A DNA stretch of 64,000 nt from Ruegeria arenilitoris (GCF_013031355.1 NZ_WPZO01000007.1:1-64000); one strand, 5' to 3'; positions 16,476 through 25,898 are shown, counted from the stretch's first letter. Numbers and translations are program-made. The notes: a model not told the origin generated them from the sequence alone.

Positions 16476-17636
16476 ATGATTGACGCAACTCATCAGATAG
16501 ACGATCTGTCGGCCGCCGAAGAAAAAGAACGCGAACGCCAGTTGAAATACTATTCGGCCTCGCAATGGACCCTGATCTGGTGGCGGTTTCGCCGACACCG
16601 GGCGGCGATGATTGCCGCATCCTTGCTGGGTCTGATGGCGCTGGCCGGTATCTTTGCCGAGTTTGTCGCCCCCTATGGTCCGGTGAGCCGCGACACCAAA
16701 TATATCGAGGGCGCGCCGCAGATGCCGCGCTTCTGCGATGCGGCCGGCTGTTCGATGGTGCCCTTCATCAACGGCACCAAAACCGAACGCGACCCGGTGA
16801 CCCTGCGCGCGATTTCAGTGCCAGACCCCGAAGTGCGCCACTACATTCAGTTCTTCGTCAAAGGTGAGCGGGTCAAACTGCTGGGCTTCATCCCGATTGA
16901 CCGCCACCTTATCGGCCTCAGCCCCGATGCGGATCAGAAGATCCATTTCTGGGGCACCGACGATCTGGGCCGTGACGTGTTCAGCCGGACGATCTATGCC
17001 ACCCGGACCTCGCTGTCGATCGGGGTGATCGGGGTGCTGATCTCGTTCGTGCTGGCGCTGATCATCGGCGGGGTCGCGGGCTATTTCGGCGGCATCATCG
17101 ACAACGTGATTCAGCGCGTGACCGAGGTGATCCGCGTGGTGCCCATCATTCCGCTTTACATGGGGCTGGCCGCTGCCATGCCCAAGGAATGGTCGACCAC
17201 GCAGGTCTATTTTGCGATGACGCTGATCCTTGGCCTGTTCGGCTGGCCGACATTGGCGCGGCGTATCCGATCCCAATTGCTGTCGATCCGGAATGAGGAT
17301 TACGTGGTCGCCGCACGACTGGCCGGTGCCCGCCCGGGCCGGATCATTGCGCAGCATATGCTGCCCAGCTTTACCAGCTTTATCATCGTCGATCTGGTGA
17401 TCAGCTTTCCTTACATGATCCTGTCGGAAACGGCGCTGTCTTTTGTTGGGCTTGGTCTGCGCCCGCCCTCGGTGTCTTGGGGGGTTCTGTTGCAACAGGC
17501 GCAATCTGTGCGGGCCATCGAACAGACCCCGTGGCTGTTCATCCCCGCCGTGTTCGTGGTTGTGGCCGTGCTGGCGTTCACCGTGATCGGCGACGGGTTG
17601 CGCGATGCCGCTGACCCCTATTCGGAGGCACACTGA
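16476..17636 (+). CDS. ABC transporter permease 2 (DppC/OppC type)
   Basis: A 386-aa permease. It has a cytosolic N-terminus of about 45 residues, a first helix (AAMIAASLLGLMALAGIFAEFV), a long periplasmic insertion (about 65-165) larger than in typical DppC, then a core of five helices with the EAA loop (NEDYVVAARLAGARPGRIIAQHMLP). The periplasmic insertion probably docks the enlarged binding protein. The gene is tightly packed between permease 1 and the ATPase genes. Confidence 0.88.
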   Translation: MIDATHQIDDLSAAEEKERERQLKYYSASQWTLIWWRFRRHRAAMIAASLLGLMALAGIFAEFVAPYGPVSRDTKYIEGAPQMPRFCDAAGCSMVPFINGTKTERDPVTLRAISVPDPEVRHYIQFFVKGERVKLLGFIPIDRHLIGLSPDADQKIHFWGTDDLGRDVFSRTIYATRTSLSIGVIGVLISFVLALIIGGVAGYFGGIIDNVIQRVTEVIRVVPIIPLYMGLAAAMPKEWSTTQVYFAMTLILGLFGWPTLARRIRSQLLSIRNEDYVVAARLAGARPGRIIAQHMLPSFTSFIIVDLVISFPYMILSETALSFVGLGLRPPSVSWGVLLQQAQSVRAIEQTPWLFIPAVFVVVAVLAFTVIGDGLRDAADPYSEAH

Positions 17637-17637
17637 C

Positions 17638-18648
17638 ATGCCCACAATGCTCAGCGTCGAAAACCTGTCGATTTCCTTCCGCACGGATGAGGGCGTGATC
17701 ACGCCGGTGCAAGGCGTCACTTTCGCGGTCGAGGCAGGCCGCACCCTGGGTCTGGTCGGTGAGTCCGGGTCGGGCAAGTCGATCTCAACCAAAGCCCTGA
17801 TGCAGCTGCTGCCCGGTACCGCGATGCTGGGGGAAAACACCCGGATGACCTATACCGACAAAGGCGGCAAGGACATCGCTCTGGGGCACCTAAAGCATGG
17901 GAGCAGGGAGTTGCGCCGCATCCGCGGGGGTGAGATCGGCATGATCTTTCAGGAGCCGATGGCCAGCTTCTCGCCCGTCTACACGATCGGCAACCAGATG
18001 ATGGAAGCCATCATGCTGCATCGGGGCCTCAAAAAACGCGAGGCGCGGGAGTTCGCGGTTGAGATGTTGGACAAGGTCGGTATCTCGAACGCGGCGGCCC
18101 GGATCGACCAGTATCCACATGAGTTGTCGGGCGGGATGCGTCAGCGAGCCATGATCGCCTTGACCTTGTCGGCAGGTCCGGCCCTGCTGATTGCGGATGA
18201 GCCGACAACGGCGCTGGACGTGACCATTCAGGCGCAGGTGCTGGACCTGATGCGTGATCTGCAGCGCGAGTTGGGCATGGGGATGATCTTCATCACCCAC
18301 GATCTGGGAGTGATCGCGCAGATCGCGGATGACGTGGCGGTGATGTATCTGGGCACCATCGTCGAACGCGGCCCCGCGCGCGAGGTCATTCGCAACCCGC
18401 AGCACCCCTATACGCAGGGCCTGCTGGACGCGATCCCCAGCGTCGAGCACCTGCATGACCGTCTGAAACCGGTGCCAGGGGACATTCCCAGCCCCACGAA
18501 CCGGCCCACCGGCTGCCCATTCCACACCAGATGCGCGCAGGCCATTCCCGGTATCTGTGATGCGCAGGAACCCGTGGAAACCACCCCGATGCCCGGCCGC
18601 GCGGTCCGCTGCTGGCTGCACAGCGACAAAGATCGGAGCGCGGCATGA
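17638..18648 (+). CDS. ABC transporter ATPase 1 (DppD/OppD type)
   Basis: A 336-aa ATPase. Walker A GESGSGKS is near residue 40, the signature LSGGMRQRAMIAL near 165, Walker B ALLIADEPTTALD, and the C-terminal oligopeptide-transporter domain carries Cys residues (GCPFHTRC...C). The start ATG comes one base after the upstream stop, with CGGAGG as ribosome site. The stop overlaps the next start (ATGA). It energises uptake together with ATPase 2. Confidence 0.92.
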   Translation: MPTMLSVENLSISFRTDEGVITPVQGVTFAVEAGRTLGLVGESGSGKSISTKALMQLLPGTAMLGENTRMTYTDKGGKDIALGHLKHGSRELRRIRGGEIGMIFQEPMASFSPVYTIGNQMMEAIMLHRGLKKREAREFAVEMLDKVGISNAAARIDQYPHELSGGMRQRAMIALTLSAGPALLIADEPTTALDVTIQAQVLDLMRDLQRELGMGMIFITHDLGVIAQIADDVAVMYLGTIVERGPAREVIRNPQHPYTQGLLDAIPSVEHLHDRLKPVPGDIPSPTNRPTGCPFHTRCAQAIPGICDAQEPVETTPMPGRAVRCWLHSDKDRSAA

Positions 18649-19748
18649 CCTCCAAGAGTGACACGCTGATCGAGGTCAAGGACCTGTCCGTCCACTTCCC
18701 GATCAAGACCCGCAAGCTGTTCAAGACCGAAGCGCAGATGCTGCGCGCCGTTGATGGCGTCAGCTTTGACATCAAACGCGGTGAGACTGTCGGCTTGGTG
18801 GGTGAGTCCGGTTCGGGCAAAACCACCGTGGGCCGTGCCATCCTGCGCGCGATTGATCCGACCGATGGCGAGGTGATCTTTCACCGCAAGAACAAGGGCG
18901 ACATCGATCTAGCCCACGCGTCCGAGGCCGAGCTGCGCAAGGTTCGGTCCAAGATGAACATGGCCTTCAGCGAAGGCGGCGGCGGCATCAAGGTTCATAC
19001 GTTGGCCGGAGACCTGCTACGCGCGTTCCGTCCCGAGATGAGCCTTGTGTTTCAGGACCCGTATTCCTCGCTGAACCCCCGCATGACCGTGCGCGATATC
19101 ATTGCCGAGCCACTGGTCGCCGCAGGCAAGATCAAGGATCGCGAAAAGATCGACGCCCGTGTGCGCGAGATTGCAGCGCGCTGCAAGCTGAATTTGGAGC
19201 ATCTGCGGCGCTTCCCCCACGCGTTTTCGGGAGGTCAGCGTCAGCGGATTTGTATTGCGCGGGCGCTGGTCTCGAAGCCCAAGTTTGTGGTGTGTGACGA
19301 GAGCGTTTCAGCCTTGGATGTATCGATTCAGGCCGAGATCGTGAACCTGCTGAAAGACCTGCAGGACGAGATGGGCGTGTCCTTCTTGTTCATCGCCCAT
19401 GACCTGAGTGTCGTGGCGCAGATGTCGCACCGGGTCGCAGTGCTCTATGTCGGGAAATTCGTCGAATATGCCCCGACCGAAAAGCTGTTTTTTGCACCGA
19501 AACACCCCTATACCCACGCGCTGCTGAGCGCGATCCCCACTGCTGATCCGGATGCAAGCTATGATCCGATCCGGCTGCAGGGCGAAATCCCCAACCCGCT
19601 GGCCGCTCCGTCCGGCTGCCGATTCCACACCCGCTGCCCCTTTGCCAAGGAGCGCTGCAGCGCCGAGCAGCCCGATTGGCGCGAGATTGAGCCGGAACAT
19701 TTCGTCGCCTGCCACTACGCGGAAGACTTCGATTTCTCGCGTTCCTGA
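18645..19748 (+). CDS. ABC transporter ATPase 2 (DppF/OppF type)
   Basis: A 367-aa ATPase with Walker A GESGSGKTT, signature FSGGQRQRICIARAL and Walker B KFVVCDESVSALD, plus the C-terminal Cys-containing oligopeptide domain (GCRFHTRCPFAKERC). An insertion of about 40 residues lies between Walker A and the Q-loop (KNKGDIDLAHAS...FSEGGGG). It is the last gene of the importer operon and ends 3 bp before the stop of the convergent LysR gene. Confidence 0.92.
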   Translation: MTSKSDTLIEVKDLSVHFPIKTRKLFKTEAQMLRAVDGVSFDIKRGETVGLVGESGSGKTTVGRAILRAIDPTDGEVIFHRKNKGDIDLAHASEAELRKVRSKMNMAFSEGGGGIKVHTLAGDLLRAFRPEMSLVFQDPYSSLNPRMTVRDIIAEPLVAAGKIKDREKIDARVREIAARCKLNLEHLRRFPHAFSGGQRQRICIARALVSKPKFVVCDESVSALDVSIQAEIVNLLKDLQDEMGVSFLFIAHDLSVVAQMSHRVAVLYVGKFVEYAPTEKLFFAPKHPYTHALLSAIPTADPDASYDPIRLQGEIPNPLAAPSGCRFHTRCPFAKERCSAEQPDWREIEPEHFVACHYAEDFDFSRS

Positions 19749-19751
19749 CGG

Positions 19752-20642
19752 TCAGGGTAAAAGCATGGGGTCAGGTTTATGTGACAACAGATCCTGAACC
19801 AGCGGATTGGGAAAGCGGCGGCGCAAGGTGACGGCGTAGAAGGTTTCCTTGATGCGCGGGTGTTCCTGCGCTTCGACCAGCCGGCCCGAGTTCAGCTCAT
19901 CCGTCACGACGATGGGTGCCACAAGGGCCAGCCCGATATCCTCGCGCGCCAACAGGCGCATCATGGCCATGTCATCGACCTCGGCCGCGATCTGCGGGCG
20001 TTCGGACAGGCGGCTGGCCATGGCGTCGAACGCGGTGCGCACGGTGCTGTCGGTGGTGGGCAGGATGAAGGGTTGCGTGTGCAACAGCTCTTTAATCGGT
20101 GTTTTCGGGTTCAGCCGGTCGGGCGTGCCGACAATGCTGACGGGCTGTTCGGCGATTTGATGGGTCTCAAACGGGGTCAGGCTGTCATCCGGCGGCGGTC
20201 GGTTCATCAGCACCAGATCGAGGTTCAGCGTCTCAAGCCCCTCCATCAACTCGGTCGGACTGCCAGACCGCAGGATCACCTCAACATCCAGACGCGACAG
20301 AATGGGGCGCAGAAACCCGATCTGAAAGTTGCGCGACAGGGTCGCCAAGGCCCCCACGCGCAGGGCTTTACGGGTTTGCACCGTCTCGGTCAAAGTAGCA
20401 ACAAGTTCTTGACCTGTCGAGAAAATCGCATCCGCATGGTCCAGCGCAATACGCCCGGCCTCGGTCAAATAAAGCTGCCGCCCGCGGCGTTCGAACAGGT
20501 CGTGGCCCAGCCGTTCTTCCAGTTGCTTGATCTGCACCGACAAAGCCGATTGCGACAGGTTTAGTCGCTGCGCCGTGCGGGTCAGGTTCCCGTCATGGGC
20601 CACGGCCCAGAAATACCGCAGATGATGATAGTTCAGAGGCAT
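19752..20642 (-). CDS. LysR-type regulator divergent from dabBA
   Basis: A 296-aa LysR protein of NhaR-like appearance (MPLNYHHLRYFWAVAHDGNLTRTAQRLNLSQSALSVQIKQLEERLG). It is transcribed away from dabB with 104 bp between start codons, and the gap contains inverted repeats of the kind LysR proteins bind. DAB-type carbon transporters are often paired with a LysR gene in this orientation. The likely signal is carbon dioxide or bicarbonate limitation, by inference. Confidence 0.88.
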   Translation of the reverse strand: MPLNYHHLRYFWAVAHDGNLTRTAQRLNLSQSALSVQIKQLEERLGHDLFERRGRQLYLTEAGRIALDHADAIFSTGQELVATLTETVQTRKALRVGALATLSRNFQIGFLRPILSRLDVEVILRSGSPTELMEGLETLNLDLVLMNRPPPDDSLTPFETHQIAEQPVSIVGTPDRLNPKTPIKELLHTQPFILPTTDSTVRTAFDAMASRLSERPQIAAEVDDMAMMRLLAREDIGLALVAPIVVTDELNSGRLVEAQEHPRIKETFYAVTLRRRFPNPLVQDLLSHKPDPMLLP

Positions 20643-20679
20643 ATTGTTCTAAATAATAGAACGAAACAAACAGAACAAT
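20643..20679. promoter_or_regulatory. Candidate LysR operator for dabBA
   Basis: ATTGTTCT (20643-20650) is repeated inverted as AGAACAAT (20672-20679). The left arm also pairs with TAGAAC a few bases later (GTTCTA-N5-TAGAAC). It lies directly upstream of the LysR start and about 70 bp before dabB, a usual place for a LysR recognition plus activation site. Confidence 0.55.
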
Positions 20680-20746
20680 GAATTTTTAATGGCAAAAAAT
20701 CTGCCCTAACTGATTGTCCCAAACCGATGATCCAGGGGAAGTCACT

Positions 20747-22297
20747 ATGTTCTATCTTTATCTCCCACTTCTCAGCCCACTGATTTTGATCGCCGCCGCG
20801 ATCCATGCCGGGCGTCATCCGGGCCTGCGCCCGGGCCGGGTTCCGAAACTGGCCGAAGCCGCAGCCTTTGCGGCCTTTCTGGTTGCCGCGATTGCGGCGG
20901 TTTTGTTGGTCACTAATGGCCCCGGCACCTCGGCCCTGATCGGGGCGTTCGGTGTGGGCCTTTCGGTTCGGTTGGATGCGGTCAGCGCGGTGATGCTGGT
21001 GCTGGTCAGCTTCATCGGTTGGATCGTTTTGCGGTATTCGGCGACCTACGTGGATGGCGAGGCGCGGCAGGGGGCCTTTACGAAATGGATGGCGCTGACG
21101 CTGGCCTCGGTCCTGATCTTGGTGATGTCGGGCAACCTGATCCAGTTGATGGTCGCCTGGACCACTACCAGTCTGGCCCTGCATAAGCTGCTTCTGTTCT
21201 ATCCAGATCGCGCAACCGCCCAACGGGCCGCACGGAAAAAGGCGCTGGTGGCGCGGCTCAGTGAAGGGGCACTGGCGGGAGCCATAGTGATGCTGATCGC
21301 GGCAACCGGCACCACGGATATCCACACGGTCCTGACAACGGTACAGGTCAACTGGCTGACCATGACGGCGGCGCTACTGATTGCTGTTGCGGCGGTGCTG
21401 GCCTCGGCCCTGTTTCCGGTACACGGCTGGTTGACCGAGGTGATGGAAGCACCGACACCGGTCTCGGCCCTGCTGCACGCGGGGGTGATCAATGCGGGCG
21501 GCTTCCTTCTGATCCGCTTTGCCGATGTAATGCTGGCAGCACCCGGAGTGATGGCTCTGCTGGTGATGCTGGGCGGGTTTACCGCGCTGTTCGGCGGGTT
21601 GGTGATGCTGACCCAGCCTGCGGTGAAAACTTCGCTGGCCTGGTCCACGATTGCGCAGATGGCGTTCATGGTGATGCAATGCGGTTTGGCGCTGTTCCCG
21701 CTGGCGCTGCTGCATATCGTGGCGCATTCGCTTTACAAAGCGCACGCCTTCCTCAGCTCTGGCGAGGCCGTCAAAAACGTTTCCGCCATCCACCGCCCCG
21801 GCCCGATCGCGGTACCCAGTGCCAGCAACGTTCTACGGGCCTTTGGGACGGCGATCGTGATCTATGCGCTGGTCGGTACGGTGCTGGGTTTTGATGGCAA
21901 GTCTGTGCAGGCCATTGCGCTTGGCGTCATTCTGATCTTTGGGGTGGCCTACCTGCTGGCGCAGGGCTTTGCCGATGCCGCGCCGCGCCAGCTGACGCAG
22001 CGCACGGTGGTCTATGCGCTGGTGACCTCAGTCGGTTATTTCGCGCTGCAGGTTATTGCACAGCATGTCACCGCCGGAGCCTTGCCCGCGACCCCTGCAC
22101 CGGGGCCGCTGGAATGGGCGCTGATCGTGCTGGCCCTGCTGAGCTTTGGGTTTGTTGCGGTGGCGCAGGCGACCTTCCCGCTTTGGGCGGCGCACCCGGC
22201 TGCTGCGGGCCTGCGGGTGCATCTGTCAAACGGCCTCTATGCCAATGCGATTTTCGACAAGTTTCTGGACGGTTGGTCCAGAAAGTCCGTAGCCTGA
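20747..22297 (+). CDS. dabB: DabB, proton-channel subunit of inorganic carbon transporter
   Basis: A 516-aa NuoL/MrpA-like membrane protein with about 13-14 helices. The proton-antiporter core is recognisable (LFPVHGWLTEVMEAPTPVSALLHAGVINAGGFLLIRF; MQCGLALFPLALLHIVAHSLYKAHAFLSSG). In DAB systems DabB supplies cation flow that drives DabA. The start at 20747 is supported by AGGGGAA seven bases upstream; in-frame sequence further up has no ribosome site. dabA starts 14 bp after its stop. Confidence 0.9.
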   Translation: MFYLYLPLLSPLILIAAAIHAGRHPGLRPGRVPKLAEAAAFAAFLVAAIAAVLLVTNGPGTSALIGAFGVGLSVRLDAVSAVMLVLVSFIGWIVLRYSATYVDGEARQGAFTKWMALTLASVLILVMSGNLIQLMVAWTTTSLALHKLLLFYPDRATAQRAARKKALVARLSEGALAGAIVMLIAATGTTDIHTVLTTVQVNWLTMTAALLIAVAAVLASALFPVHGWLTEVMEAPTPVSALLHAGVINAGGFLLIRFADVMLAAPGVMALLVMLGGFTALFGGLVMLTQPAVKTSLAWSTIAQMAFMVMQCGLALFPLALLHIVAHSLYKAHAFLSSGEAVKNVSAIHRPGPIAVPSASNVLRAFGTAIVIYALVGTVLGFDGKSVQAIALGVILIFGVAYLLAQGFADAAPRQLTQRTVVYALVTSVGYFALQVIAQHVTAGALPATPAPGPLEWALIVLALLSFGFVAVAQATFPLWAAHPAAAGLRVHLSNGLYANAIFDKFLDGWSRKSVA

Positions 22298-22311
22298 AAG
22301 GAACAGATCTG

Positions 22312-24714
22312 ATGTTTGCAAAGCTCGAAGCTTATCCTGCGCCGCTGCTGGAACTGGTGGCAGAAGCAAAATCCGCCGCCTACGCGATCCCGCCCTTGTT
22401 CCCTCTGTCCTCGAATGTTGCGGTGAACCCGTTTCTGGGTCAGGCCGATGAGCCGTTGGCCGTGACCTCGGCCCGGCTGGCGCGGGTTGCAGGTACGCGG
22501 ATTACGCCGGATCGGGCGCATTGGGCGGCAAAGCTGCGTGCCGGTGAGATGACCGAGGCGGATATTCTGGACGCCCTGTCTGCGATTGAGGGTCCGTTCA
22601 ATGCCCCAAGCCTTGAGGACGTTTTGGCTGCGCTGAAATCAGAGGCCCGGCAACCGCAAGCCCTGCCCACCGTGGCCGAGCTCGCGGCCGAGGTTTCGGG
22701 CACGGACTGGCCCGGCCTGATCGAGGATCGGATAGGCATCTGGGCTGCCAGCCATTTCGACCAGGGGCAGGCTTTGTGGCAACAGGCCCGGACGGGTGGC
22801 GCCTTCAGCGCCTGGCGCGAGTTCGCCTCTCGTGATCTGACGCCGGAAATTCATGGCCTGACCGGGTTCGGCGCTTTTGTTGCGGGCACCAACCGGTCGC
22901 ATTGGCGCGCGATTGGCCGGTCTTCGGAACGGTTGGGCCTCAGCACCGAGGCGGCGGCAACCGCCTATCACCGCTGGCTGACGACCCTGGGCGGTTGGGC
23001 GCAATACGCGCGCTTTCTGCTATGGGACGCCGACCTGAAAGGCGAACAGGACAATACCGTGACCGAGCTGCTGGCCGTGCGCATGGTATTCGATGAGGCG
23101 TTGTTGGCGCTTTACGAAGATCAGATCTGTGAACGCTGGGCCGCGGTTGTGGCCGGGCATGAGGCGCCGCTGACGCCAACCGCCGATTTCGTGATCGATG
23201 CTGTCCTGCAAGAGGCCGCCGAACGGGCACAGCAACGCGCGCTGGCCGAAAGGCTGCTGCCCGGCACCGCGCGTCAGGCCGACGGTCGGGCGCAGGTGCA
23301 GGCGGCGTTCTGCATCGACGTCCGGTCCGAGGTGTTCCGACGCGCGCTCGAGGCGCAGGATACCGGGATCGAAACGCTTGGCTTTGCGGGGTTCTTTGGC
23401 CTTGCCAGTGCACACAAAGCGGCGGGGTCAGATGTCACCGAGGTCCATGGGCCGGCGTTGTTGCAACCCTCCGTGTACTCTCAGGCCAAGGAATCTGCGG
23501 GCAAGGACTTGACCCGTCGCTATTCGGCGCGGGCCAAACGGGCCTGGGGCCGGTTCAAACTGGCTGCGGTTTCTTCCTTTGCTTTTGTTGAGGCGACCGG
23601 GCCCTTGTACGCCGGAAAACTGATACGCGACGCATTGGGGGTTGCCGGAAAATCCAAGATTGACCCGGCGCCGCAACTGGACCCGAATATCGATCTGGAA
23701 GTCCGCGTAGGTATGGCCAAGGCGGTGCTGACGGCGATGTCTCTGACCGACAAATTTGCCCGGATCGTCCTGCTGGTTGGTCACGGGGCCGAGGTCACCA
23801 ACAACCCGCATGAAAGCGCACTGCAGTGTGGCGCGTGCGGCGGTCATGCAGGCGATGTGAACGCGCGGCTTCTGGCCGGGTTGCTGAATGATGAGCAGGT
23901 GCGTTCGGGGTTGGAGGGGCAGGGGATCACAATTCCCGCCGACACTCAGTTCGTGGCGGCAATGCACTCGACCACAACAGACCGGATTAGCCTGTATGAG
24001 CAGGATTTGCCGCCGGGAAGCCAATCTGACGATCTGGCGCAGGTGAAGGACTGGCTGGATGCGGCCGGACAGCTGGCCCGGGCCGAACGCGCCGCGCGCC
24101 TGCCGCGCGCTAACAAGGCCACGGATATTCAGCGCCGCGCACAGGATTGGGCGGAAACCCGCCCCGAATGGGGACTGGCCGGGTGCCGGGCCTTTATAGC
24201 AGCCCCGCGTCACCGCACGGATGGGGCAGATCTGGCGGGGCAGGCCTTTCTGCACAATTACGATTGGCGCAAGGATGACGGCTATGGCGTGCTGGAACTG
24301 ATCATGACCGCCCCGGTGGTCGTAGTCAGCTGGATCAGCCTGCAATATTACGGCTCGACCGTGGCACCCGGCCTGTTCGGCGGTGGCAACAAGCTGCTGC
24401 ACAATGTGGTCGGCGGGATCGGCGTGTTGGAGGGCAACAACGGCGCCCCCCGTCCGGGCCTGCCGTGGCAATCGATCCATGACGGCGAAGGGTATCAGCA
24501 CGATCCGCTGCGCCTATCGGTTGTGATCGAGGCCCCGCGCGCGGCAATGTCGGAAATCCTGGACCGGCACCCGCAAGTGCGGGCGCTGTTCGACAACGGC
24601 TGGCTGCACCTGATCGCCATGGACGACCAAGGCAAACTGACCTGGCGCTATACCGGTGACCTGAACTGGGCCCCGATCAGCACCGCGTCCGATCAGGCCA
24701 TCGCGGCGGAATAA
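22312..24714 (+). CDS. dabA: DabA, carbonic-anhydrase-like subunit of inorganic carbon transporter (DUF2309)
   Basis: An 800-aa DUF2309 protein. In characterised DabA, zinc is held by Cys/Asp/His/Cys as in beta-carbonic anhydrases. Here the same set is seen as C334 and D336 in FCIDVRSE, H491 in LVGHGAEV, and C506 in ALQCGACGG; the 15-residue His-Cys spacing matches the characterised protein. The complex is thought to hydrate carbon dioxide vectorially to cytosolic bicarbonate. A roseobacter would use this for anaplerotic carboxylation rather than autotrophy. The ATG at 22312 follows AAAGGA. The TPP riboswitch of the next operon begins 70 bp after the stop. Confidence 0.93.
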   Translation: MFAKLEAYPAPLLELVAEAKSAAYAIPPLFPLSSNVAVNPFLGQADEPLAVTSARLARVAGTRITPDRAHWAAKLRAGEMTEADILDALSAIEGPFNAPSLEDVLAALKSEARQPQALPTVAELAAEVSGTDWPGLIEDRIGIWAASHFDQGQALWQQARTGGAFSAWREFASRDLTPEIHGLTGFGAFVAGTNRSHWRAIGRSSERLGLSTEAAATAYHRWLTTLGGWAQYARFLLWDADLKGEQDNTVTELLAVRMVFDEALLALYEDQICERWAAVVAGHEAPLTPTADFVIDAVLQEAAERAQQRALAERLLPGTARQADGRAQVQAAFCIDVRSEVFRRALEAQDTGIETLGFAGFFGLASAHKAAGSDVTEVHGPALLQPSVYSQAKESAGKDLTRRYSARAKRAWGRFKLAAVSSFAFVEATGPLYAGKLIRDALGVAGKSKIDPAPQLDPNIDLEVRVGMAKAVLTAMSLTDKFARIVLLVGHGAEVTNNPHESALQCGACGGHAGDVNARLLAGLLNDEQVRSGLEGQGITIPADTQFVAAMHSTTTDRISLYEQDLPPGSQSDDLAQVKDWLDAAGQLARAERAARLPRANKATDIQRRAQDWAETRPEWGLAGCRAFIAAPRHRTDGADLAGQAFLHNYDWRKDDGYGVLELIMTAPVVVVSWISLQYYGSTVAPGLFGGGNKLLHNVVGGIGVLEGNNGAPRPGLPWQSIHDGEGYQHDPLRLSVVIEAPRAAMSEILDRHPQVRALFDNGWLHLIAMDDQGKLTWRYTGDLNWAPISTASDQAIAAE

Positions 24715-24719
24715 GCTGA

Positions 24720-24766
24720 AACCGATCAACGGGCGGCCTGCGAAACGGGTTGTCTTTTGATCGGTT
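24720..24766 (+). terminator. Inverted repeat after dabA (possible terminator)
   Basis: AACCGATCAA (24720-24729) is repeated inverted as TTGATCGGTT (24757-24766) around a 27-nt GC-rich loop. There is no proper T-run after it, so it may only mark a processing or Rho-dependent end. Confidence 0.4.
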
Positions 24767-24783
24767 CCCGCCTAGTCAGAGCT

Positions 24784-24874
24784 TCACCTCGGGGTGCGTG
24801 GCGTGGCCGCGCTGAGATGCCTTCGGCGAACCCGTTGAACCTGAACCGGCTAGAACCGGCGGAGGGAAAGGTGA
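24784..24874 (+). ncRNA. TPP riboswitch (THI box)
   Basis: All conserved THI-box blocks are present in order: P1 arms TCACCT/AGGTGA (24784-24789, 24869-24874), CGGGGTGC, GCTGAGATGC, CGAACCCGTTGAACCTGAACC, a variable CCGGCTAGAACCGG stem and GGAGGGAAAGGTG. It lies 43 bp upstream of thiB. Downstream, a CATCCATCC segment (about 24881-24889) is complementary to the thiB ribosome site GGAGGATG, so thiamine pyrophosphate binding probably blocks translation. The platform is inferred. Confidence 0.96.
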
Positions 24875-24917
24875 CGGTTTCATCCATCCTTGCCCTCTCG
24901 CCGCAATGGAGGATGAC

Positions 24918-25898
24918 ATGAAACATCTGATGATTGCTGCGGGAATCCTGAGCGCAACTACGGCTATGGCGGCCGATAAACCTCAGTTGACCGTGTATAC
25001 CTATGACAGCTTTGTCTCGGACTGGGGGCCCGGCCCGCAGGTGAAAGAGGCGTTTGAGGCGGTCTGTGACTGCGAGCTGAACCTTGTCGGCGTCGAGGAC
25101 GGCGCAGCACTGCTGTCGCGTATCCGGCTTGAGGGTGAGAACTCGGATGCCGATGTGGTGCTGGGTCTCGACACCAACCTGATTACTGCGGCCAAGGAAA
25201 CCGGCCTGTTTGCGCCCAGCTCGGTCAGCGCCGAATACACACTGCCGATCGAATGGACGGATGAGGTGTTCGCGCCCTATGACTGGGGCTATTTCGCCTT
25301 TGTTCATAACGCTGATGCGGCAGCGCCCGCGAACTTCCGTGAACTGGCCGAGGGCGACACCAAGATCATCATTCAGGACCCGCGTTCGTCTACTCCGGGT
25401 CTGGGGCTGCTCCTGTGGGTACAGGCGGCTTACGGCGATGAGGCAGCGGACATCTGGGCCGGTCTGGCCGACAATATCGTGACCGTGACCAAAGGCTGGT
25501 CCGAGGCGTATGGGTTGTTTCTGGAAGGTGAGGCCGACATGGTCCTCAGCTACACCACATCGCCCGCCTATCACCTGATTGCCGAGGAAGACGCCAGCAA
25601 AGCGGCGGCTGCTTTTGACGAAGGTCACTATATGCAGGTTGAGGTTGCGGCCAAGCTGGCCGGGACGGATCAGCCTGAGTTGGCGGATCAATTTCTGAAC
25701 TTCATGGTCTCAGACGCGTTCCAGCAGATCATTCCGACCACCAACTGGATGTATCCGGCAGTGACGCCAGCAGCCGGTCTGCCCGAAGGGTTTGAGACGC
25801 TGATTCAGCCGGAAAAATCCTTGCTGTATTCTCCGGATGAGGCCGCCAAAGTGCGGGATCAGGCGCTTGCGGAATGGCTGAGCGCGCTCAGCCAGTAA
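24918..25898 (+). CDS. thiB: Thiamine ABC transporter substrate-binding protein
   Basis: A 326-aa periplasmic thiamine/TPP-binding protein with signal peptide MKHLMIAAGILSATTAMA and typical ThiB features (LTVYTYDSFVSDWGPGPQVKEAFE; YDWGYFAFVHN; DPRSSTPGLGLLLWV). ThiB delivers thiamine to the ThiPQ importer. The ATG at 24918 is preceded by GGAGGA five bases upstream; an in-frame ATG at 24906 lies before that site. It is controlled by the upstream TPP riboswitch. Its 3' end overlaps thiP by 25 nt. Confidence 0.95.
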   Translation: MKHLMIAAGILSATTAMAADKPQLTVYTYDSFVSDWGPGPQVKEAFEAVCDCELNLVGVEDGAALLSRIRLEGENSDADVVLGLDTNLITAAKETGLFAPSSVSAEYTLPIEWTDEVFAPYDWGYFAFVHNADAAAPANFRELAEGDTKIIIQDPRSSTPGLGLLLWVQAAYGDEAADIWAGLADNIVTVTKGWSEAYGLFLEGEADMVLSYTTSPAYHLIAEEDASKAAAAFDEGHYMQVEVAAKLAGTDQPELADQFLNFMVSDAFQQIIPTTNWMYPAVTPAAGLPEGFETLIQPEKSLLYSPDEAAKVRDQALAEWLSALSQ

